45,720 bases of DNA from JAZMZS01 sp045580775 (GTDB lineage: Bacteria > Bacillota > Clostridia > Oscillospirales > CAG-272): positions 1-45,720 of the forward strand of contig JAZNOK010000135.1 in NCBI GenBank assembly GCA_045580775.1. The letters run 5' to 3'. Positions 40,425-45,720 of the stretch are shown in pieces. Numbering within the stretch: position 1 is the stretch's first letter; every line of letters starts with the position of its first letter. Under the pieces are notes generated by a model, which worked only from the letters and a program-made list of their open reading frames with translations, was not told the origin of the DNA and made no database searches. A program made the translations under genes and the position numbers.

Positions 40425-41084
40425 TCAGTCTATAGCGTTTATCTCAATATTGATACCGCTTATGTTGCCTTCTACTCCCTTTTCTATCAACACCTTGTTC
40501 TCGCAATGACAGATAAGCCACTTGTTTTTATTTCTCAGAAAGCGATCCTCTGCAGGCTTTTCAAGTGCAGTATTGGTACCGAGAGGAAGACCTACAACCG
40601 CACCCATTCCGCTTTTCTTTACTGTACACGGAGTGTAGTGAAGAGACGTTGCGTATACTTCAGCCATCTCACCCTTTTCAAGATAGAACGCCTTTACCTT
40701 GTCTGAATGATATGCACCGTCTTCTATCTCGTCCAGCTGACCAAGAAGCAACACTATATCATCTATTGCTATATTTATCTCTGAATTCTTGTGCCACTCA
40801 AGTGCATTCATACGAGGATTTTTCCCCCAGACAAAACCTGTCTGAGTTGGCATCTGACCGAAGAATCTATCCCGGATAATGCCATGTATTGAAAGCTTCT
40901 CAAACTCAGCGACAGATGCCTTATACCCTGCTCCGCCGCGTTCAAGCAGTCTTTCACCGACCTTCACTATCTCAGATGTATCTACATCGGTTATAGGTGT
41001 GCCATAAGGAATAAACTCCTTGTCATGAATGGTATAGATCCTTATATGAGGATTGAGTTCACGTAGCTTGTCTAAGTTGGACAT
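40425..41084 (-). CDS. DUF4867 family protein (cupin-like)
   Basis: A 219-residue cytoplasmic protein. LRELNPHIRIYTIHDKEF at the start, a central GQMPTQTGFVWGKN, EWHKNSEINIAIDDIVLLLG, and a cupin-like half (AFYLEKGEMAEVYATSLHY, TPC, GMGAVVGLP) fit the DUF4867 family found in clostridial sugar operons. Similar folds occur in ureidoglycolate lyase. Its reaction is unknown. The start at 41084 follows AAGGAG. The 125-base gap to the next gene upstream shows no clear promoter. Confidence 0.75.
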   Translation of the reverse strand: MSNLDKLRELNPHIRIYTIHDKEFIPYGTPITDVDTSEIVKVGERLLERGGAGYKASVAEFEKLSIHGIIRDRFFGQMPTQTGFVWGKNPRMNALEWHKNSEINIAIDDIVLLLGQLDEIEDGAYHSDKVKAFYLEKGEMAEVYATSLHYTPCTVKKSGMGAVVGLPLGTNTALEKPAEDRFLRNKNKWLICHCENKVLIEKGVEGNISGINIEINAID

Positions 41085-41209
41085 GTTTTTCTCCTTCGGT
41101 ATTTTTGTATTAATTAATCTCATAAATGTTGCATCAAATTTTTCAGAGCAAGTCATTATTCGATACAATTACTGTTAGACTAAACAATTCGATCACACGC
41201 AAAAAACTT

Positions 41210-44200
41210 TTATTCATTCCATGCTAGCTTTCGAATGATAGCAATAAGATCACGGTTATTGAGCTTGCCGTCCGAGTTTATATCTGCATAGCTCATATTG
41301 TGACCGACATCAAAGCCAAGAAGGTAACGTACAAGCATGGTTACGTCACTGTTTGTCATATCGCCGTCTCCATCTACGTCCTCGTTTAGCACAAATACAA
41401 TACTGTTTTTCTGTGCGTAGTCATAAGCAGCAGATCCGTGGCAAGTACGCAAAGAGACGTTCGGACATTTATCAAAGCATCCTGTACCAATGCTGTTTAC
41501 GCTGTTGGGAATTATCACTTCCCCGAGTGCTGTACAGTTGCGGAATGCATAACCACCGATACTTTCGACAGATGTGCCGATACTAATATCAGAGAGAGAC
41601 TTGCATCCGTAGAAAGCATATTCACCTACAGACACAATACCCTCGGGAATAGTAACACTCTTGAGCGATGTGCAGTTGATAAAGGTGTAGTTTTTGATTT
41701 CTGCAAGCTTACCCTGTACAACTACAGATGTTAGGATCTTTCCATTCGCACTGATGTTCTTTGCGTAATATGTGGGATTGGAGGTATAATGAGCAAAGTC
41801 TATCCTGCACCATGCAAAGAGGCTTGAAATATTTACCTCATTAAGTGAGGTACATCCATAGAACGCCTTGTTGTCTACCTTGACAATACCGGCAGGTATA
41901 GTGATACTCTCAAGTGATGTGCAGTCTGAGAATGCACTTTCACCTATGGCGATAACTGAATATACCTTTCCGTCTTTGACAACATTGCTCGATACAATAA
42001 TACAAACATTATCATCACCGATAACAGCATCAACTACCATAGCTGTCAGATTAACATCGTCAAGTGCGTATTTGAGTCCATTTGGTGTAGTGTTGTTATT
42101 ATCAAGCACATCTTCAACAGCAAAGCAAGGATATCCGATCCACTCCGGAGAAGTAAAGCCACTGACACCCGAGTGATAGTATATTGTGAAATCTGAAGAT
42201 GTTTGGTCAAAAGCAGACGGATCTATTGATTCGGGAGCATCACCCAAAAACTCCGCGTATGACAACTTTCCGCAATTACGGAAAGCCTCGGGATCGATCG
42301 ACTCAACACTTCCGGGAATTGTGACATAAGCAAGGCTCGAACAGCCCTCAAATGCTCCATACCATATATCCTTCAGTCCGGCAGGAAGATCGATCTCTGT
42401 CAAAGATATGCACTCGGAGAACGCATAATCACCTATTGTTTCTATATTGTCCCCAAAAACAATATGAGAAAGAGCATCACAGCCTCTGAAAGTAGAGCCG
42501 TTTATTTTCGTAACCGCCTGAGGAATAACAATTTCCTTTAGCTTGGTTGCATCTAAGAAAGCACACCTACCAATAGTGTTGACAGTTGCAGGTAGCGTGA
42601 CACTCTCAAGGGTATCATTACAGTTAAATGCAAATTGCCCTATTTCAACAACAGTCTCAGGTACAGCAAATTCAGTTATTCCATTCATGGAAGGAAAACA
42701 AAGCAGGCTCGTCATGCTCTTGTTATACAGCACACCGTCAGTGTCATTTATGTAATATTCATTACTCGGATCGACAGCTACGTATTTGATGCTGCATCCA
42801 TCAATTGAAATCAACTGTTCGGTGTTCTTTCCGATATATAACACAGCACCGTTTGTTTGATCTCCTGATCCGTCAAAAACACCCCTGAATATATAGCCGG
42901 GACCGCCTTTCCCTCCATGAACATACACATTCGCAAAAACAGCATCGTAGTTTATTATCTCGACACTTACGCAATCTGCAAATGCATTTTCTCCTATTTG
43001 CTCGACTGTCTTAGGAATTGTAATGCTCACAAGTGATGAGCAATATGTAAAGGCATTTACTCCGATAAATTCAATTCCTTCAGGTATGGAAGCTTTTATC
43101 AGACGAGTACACATATAAAAGGCATCATCATCAATGTATTTGGTAGAAGGGTGAATCGAACAAGAGGTAATATCTGTGTCTTTAGCTTTCAACAGAAGAA
43201 TGTACGGATTATCAACATTACCAACGTAATATGCATTATCATAAAGAGTAGATTTTATGTTAGTGCATCCGTCAAAAATGCCACCTTCAAATGATTCAAT
43301 GCTGTCAGGAAAAGAAACATCGACCAGTCCTGTACAATCCGAGAAAGCAAAAGCTTCAATGTAAGTAACACTGTCAGGAATTGATACGCTCACAAGAGAT
43401 GAGCAGTCGCCGAATGCAAAGTATCCGATTTGGGTTACTCCATCCGGTATCGTTATACTTGTAAGACTCGTGCACTTATAGAACGCATAAGGGCCTATGC
43501 TCGTTACACCTTCTATGATTTCTACCGACTTTATGTCGGATATATAGCTGTTCCAAGGTGTTTCTTGTATCCAGTATGAGTAATCATTCATGGGTCCCTT
43601 GCCGCTGAGAGTTAAAACGCCGTCAGTATCGAGAGTCCATGTAATATTTCCGTCAACGCCCGAGGCAACGTAACTCACCTCCGGCTCATCAGTGTCTCCA
43701 TCAGATGCATCATTTGCTCTAATTACCGTTACATCACGGAATCTGGTTGAGTCCTTATATTTGTCATATATCTGAGCATCGAGCACAACAACCGTCTTTC
43801 CAATAGACTCAAGAGTATCATTGACCCATAGCCTGTCACCGTTTATTCCGTAAAAGATCATGTTTCCACTGTCATCGGTAACAATATGCTCTGCCGATTG
43901 CTTATCTTCATTATATGTAAAGGACCCTTCAAGGTCAAAATCCGGACCGATATTGACGGTAATACCGTTTCCGTAGCCGTTTTGCGAGGTTACCTTTGAA
44001 TCTGACTGACAAAGGAACCTATTAATCTTACCTCCCATGAGATTTACCGTGCATGATGAGTTCTCAGCTAATATTGCAACACCTCCAAAGATACGGGAGA
44101 ATGTAAAAAGCTTGTCAATCTCTGCATTTTCACCGACATTTATCGTAAGTGTGTAGTTAGAGAACTCACTTGTACTATGTACTCCTGATGGGGAATAGAG

Positions 44201-45619
44201 GCTACCTCTGAGAGAGCCTACGACCTCATCCCATATACCCCCGTTAATGGTAAGAGTTGAGCTTTTGACAATGTAGTCACGGTCAGTTGCAGCTGTACTT
44301 CCTCCCTGACCACCTGCTACGACAATGCTAAGGTATCCATTTTCCTTAATTATACAAGTAGATGAAAAGGTAAGATCGTTAAAACAAGCTGCAAAGAGCA
44401 TATTATAATTCTGCTCGATGGTGATATCGGTAAACTCTGTAGGCCCGCCCGCACAAAAGCGACGTGTGCCATTGGCAATGATGTACTTAGAATCAGCTGT
44501 AACACCCATAATCGTAATCTTGCCTTTATGATCAGGAGCAATAAAATGTGATGCAGGAGTATACGTGTCTACAACTACTACTTGACCTCCCTGATCACCA
44601 AGAACCTGATATGCCTTTGTAAGTGTATTGACAGCATTGTCAGCGGACAGTCCGTCGTTGTTGTCAGATCCGCTATCCGAGAGGTAGACGGTATTAACTT
44701 TAGATATAGGATCATCAGGCATTTCAGGTGATGTAGGATCATCCGGAGTTGTAGTTTCAGCATCGGAAGCTGCAAAGTCAAACAGTACATACCCCTGCTC
44801 ATCAACTACCAACCCTTCAAACCCTTCAAAATCAGCCTCAGTAACCAGATCCTTTATCTCATCACCGACAACGATAATGCCTGTACCCGTATACTTTTCA
44901 AACCCAAGAGCATGTATGTACGCGTATGCACCGTCGTTTATGTTCAGTGTATAGTTTACCCCACCTGTCATTTCGGCAAATTGAGCAGTATTTGTCACTA
45001 CAAGTGATTTGTTTACGTTAATTACAGCCGGAGTTCTTTCGTTTTCTATTGCTGATGAAGAGATGCGGCAGAGTATGACGACATTATCGAAAATAACGTC
45101 ACCTTCAAATGTTAAAGTCCTGACATCAGCTATCATAAACATGCCGTACTGACCAACGTTTCCGCCGGACTCAGACATATAACGAATGTTACCGTTTTCA
45201 TCTCTGGACGTATAGTCAGTGTCACCGTCAACAGCAGTAAAAAGTATAGGTTGTGACGTAGCAGGTATACTGATATCTCCGCCAAAGTATCCCTTACCCA
45301 CGATTACAATTGTTCCCCCATCCTTTACAAGACCATCTGTGAATAGCGGTAACCATCCGGAAGCTGTCCTGTAAGGAACCTGCGGTGTAGCACCGCCGTC
45401 AACTGTAGCTTTGTACTCACCGGTTTCGTTTTTATCATGAGCAACATACACCTTGTTTGTTCCGGTAGGTATAGGCTCGTCGGGGAGCTCGATCTTTGTT
45501 CGTTCTCTGTTTTCCGTTTGCACAGCATCTGACACGAGCTCAACATCAGCCATAGCAGTAATCAAGCCTCCAGGCAAAGCGAGCAAGAACGCAAGAAATA
45601 ATGCTAGCAGTCTTTTCAT
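41210..45619 (-). CDS. Secreted BspA-like leucine-rich-repeat protein with C-terminal dockerin-like domain
   Basis: A 1469-residue exported protein. The signal peptide is MKRLLALFLAFLLALPGG, with a site near MADVE. Residues about 50-620 are beta-strand repeats of a right-handed helix type (VYLSDSGSDNNDGLS, GGQVVVVDTYTP). From about 640 to 1400 there are BspA-type LRR_5 units of the form F-x-x-C-T/S-S-L-x-x-I/V-x-I-P (for example AFYKCTSLTSITIPDGV). The last 62 residues contain two calcium loops, DVDGDGDMTNSD and DINSDGKLNNRD, each with the 1-3-5-12 acidic pattern of dockerin type I. It probably adheres to surfaces or substrates and may plug into a cohesin scaffold. Promoter at 45673-45701; start follows AAGGAG. 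Confidence 0.88.
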   Translation of the reverse strand: MKRLLALFLAFLLALPGGLITAMADVELVSDAVQTENRERTKIELPDEPIPTGTNKVYVAHDKNETGEYKATVDGGATPQVPYRTASGWLPLFTDGLVKDGGTIVIVGKGYFGGDISIPATSQPILFTAVDGDTDYTSRDENGNIRYMSESGGNVGQYGMFMIADVRTLTFEGDVIFDNVVILCRISSSAIENERTPAVINVNKSLVVTNTAQFAEMTGGVNYTLNINDGAYAYIHALGFEKYTGTGIIVVGDEIKDLVTEADFEGFEGLVVDEQGYVLFDFAASDAETTTPDDPTSPEMPDDPISKVNTVYLSDSGSDNNDGLSADNAVNTLTKAYQVLGDQGGQVVVVDTYTPASHFIAPDHKGKITIMGVTADSKYIIANGTRRFCAGGPTEFTDITIEQNYNMLFAACFNDLTFSSTCIIKENGYLSIVVAGGQGGSTAATDRDYIVKSSTLTINGGIWDEVVGSLRGSLYSPSGVHSTSEFSNYTLTINVGENAEIDKLFTFSRIFGGVAILAENSSCTVNLMGGKINRFLCQSDSKVTSQNGYGNGITVNIGPDFDLEGSFTYNEDKQSAEHIVTDDSGNMIFYGINGDRLWVNDTLESIGKTVVVLDAQIYDKYKDSTRFRDVTVIRANDASDGDTDEPEVSYVASGVDGNITWTLDTDGVLTLSGKGPMNDYSYWIQETPWNSYISDIKSVEIIEGVTSIGPYAFYKCTSLTSITIPDGVTQIGYFAFGDCSSLVSVSIPDSVTYIEAFAFSDCTGLVDVSFPDSIESFEGGIFDGCTNIKSTLYDNAYYVGNVDNPYILLLKAKDTDITSCSIHPSTKYIDDDAFYMCTRLIKASIPEGIEFIGVNAFTYCSSLVSITIPKTVEQIGENAFADCVSVEIINYDAVFANVYVHGGKGGPGYIFRGVFDGSGDQTNGAVLYIGKNTEQLISIDGCSIKYVAVDPSNEYYINDTDGVLYNKSMTSLLCFPSMNGITEFAVPETVVEIGQFAFNCNDTLESVTLPATVNTIGRCAFLDATKLKEIVIPQAVTKINGSTFRGCDALSHIVFGDNIETIGDYAFSECISLTEIDLPAGLKDIWYGAFEGCSSLAYVTIPGSVESIDPEAFRNCGKLSYAEFLGDAPESIDPSAFDQTSSDFTIYYHSGVSGFTSPEWIGYPCFAVEDVLDNNNTTPNGLKYALDDVNLTAMVVDAVIGDDNVCIIVSSNVVKDGKVYSVIAIGESAFSDCTSLESITIPAGIVKVDNKAFYGCTSLNEVNISSLFAWCRIDFAHYTSNPTYYAKNISANGKILTSVVVQGKLAEIKNYTFINCTSLKSVTIPEGIVSVGEYAFYGCKSLSDISIGTSVESIGGYAFRNCTALGEVIIPNSVNSIGTGCFDKCPNVSLRTCHGSAAYDYAQKNSIVFVLNEDVDGDGDMTNSDVTMLVRYLLGFDVGHNMSYADINSDGKLNNRDLIAIIRKLAWNE

Positions 45620-45672
45620 TTTGATAACTCCTTCTTCTTTGATAATTCTTCCGATAACGCAATCATGTTATA

Positions 45673-45701
45673 ATTATAACACAATCATGAACTGATGTAA
45701 A
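45673..45701 (-). promoter_or_regulatory. Promoter and palindrome ahead of the LRR-dockerin gene
   Basis: On the minus strand TTTACA (45701-45696) and TATAAT (45678-45673) are 17 bases apart. A perfect 16-base palindrome, TGTTATAA/TTATAACA, spans 45666-45681 and covers the -10 box, so a dimeric regulator could bind it. Confidence 0.72.
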
Positions 45702-45720
45702 TATTTTTGCAAAAATATAC

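Overview
The window looks like one end of a contig from an uncultured, spore-forming, Gram-positive clostridial bacterium, probably an Oscillospirales or Ruminococcaceae-like gut or rumen species. The support is a sporulation sigma factor of the SigK type, a GatCAB tRNA amidotransferase operon, an SdpR/SdpI pair, a BspA-like leucine-rich-repeat protein ending in a dockerin-like module, and strong AGGAGG ribosome sites with TTGACA/TATAAT promoters spaced 17 bases apart. Lineage is inferred from gene content only. No phage, insertion sequence or CRISPR array is visible.

Layout. Bases 1-179 are not genomic: 95-179 match DNBSEQ/MGI library adapters and 1-94 duplicate 181-274. Then come a 5'-truncated aspS and gatC-gatA-gatB (182-4419), sdpR-sdpI (4583-5942), and a glycan-related block (5976-18999). 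That block holds two sialidase-fold proteins, a DUF5107-TPR protein, a solute-binding lipoprotein and a regulator with a C-terminal LuxR-like helix-turn-helix, with an S1-domain protein, an SDR reductase, a DUF378 protein and sigK interspersed. A LysM-CAP wall protein follows behind a short attenuator-like leader. Next is a three-gene sugar-catabolism operon divergent from an AraC regulator (19916-23609), then a CPA2 antiporter, a two-gene ABC exporter, an aspartate aminotransferase, and Met and Glu tRNAs. A DinG/XPD-type helicase follows, then a small operon (APH-like kinase, YbaK, P-loop kinase), an acyltransferase remnant and an RlmD-type methyltransferase. The window ends with a bacterial tyrosine kinase module (PHP phosphatase, modulator, kinase), a DUF4867 protein and the large dockerin/LRR surface protein.

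The most unusual signals are these. (1) The GatA encoded inside an otherwise normal gatCAB operon has lost the amidase lysine and the Gly-Ser signature, and the adjacent AspRS lacks the motif 3 arginine. This could be a glutamine-independent (ammonia-using) or non-catalytic transamidation module. (2) sigK appears to be read from a sigma-E-like promoter inside the end of the upstream gene, and its ribosome site lies inside a terminator-like hairpin. (3) The LysM-CAP gene has a compact leader of about 75 bases ending in a strong intrinsic terminator, a candidate riboswitch or attenuator of no class I recognise. (4) The kinase modulator carries its own tyrosine-rich tail, like that of its kinase.

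All functional calls come from reading translated motifs and recalled family features; no database search was run.
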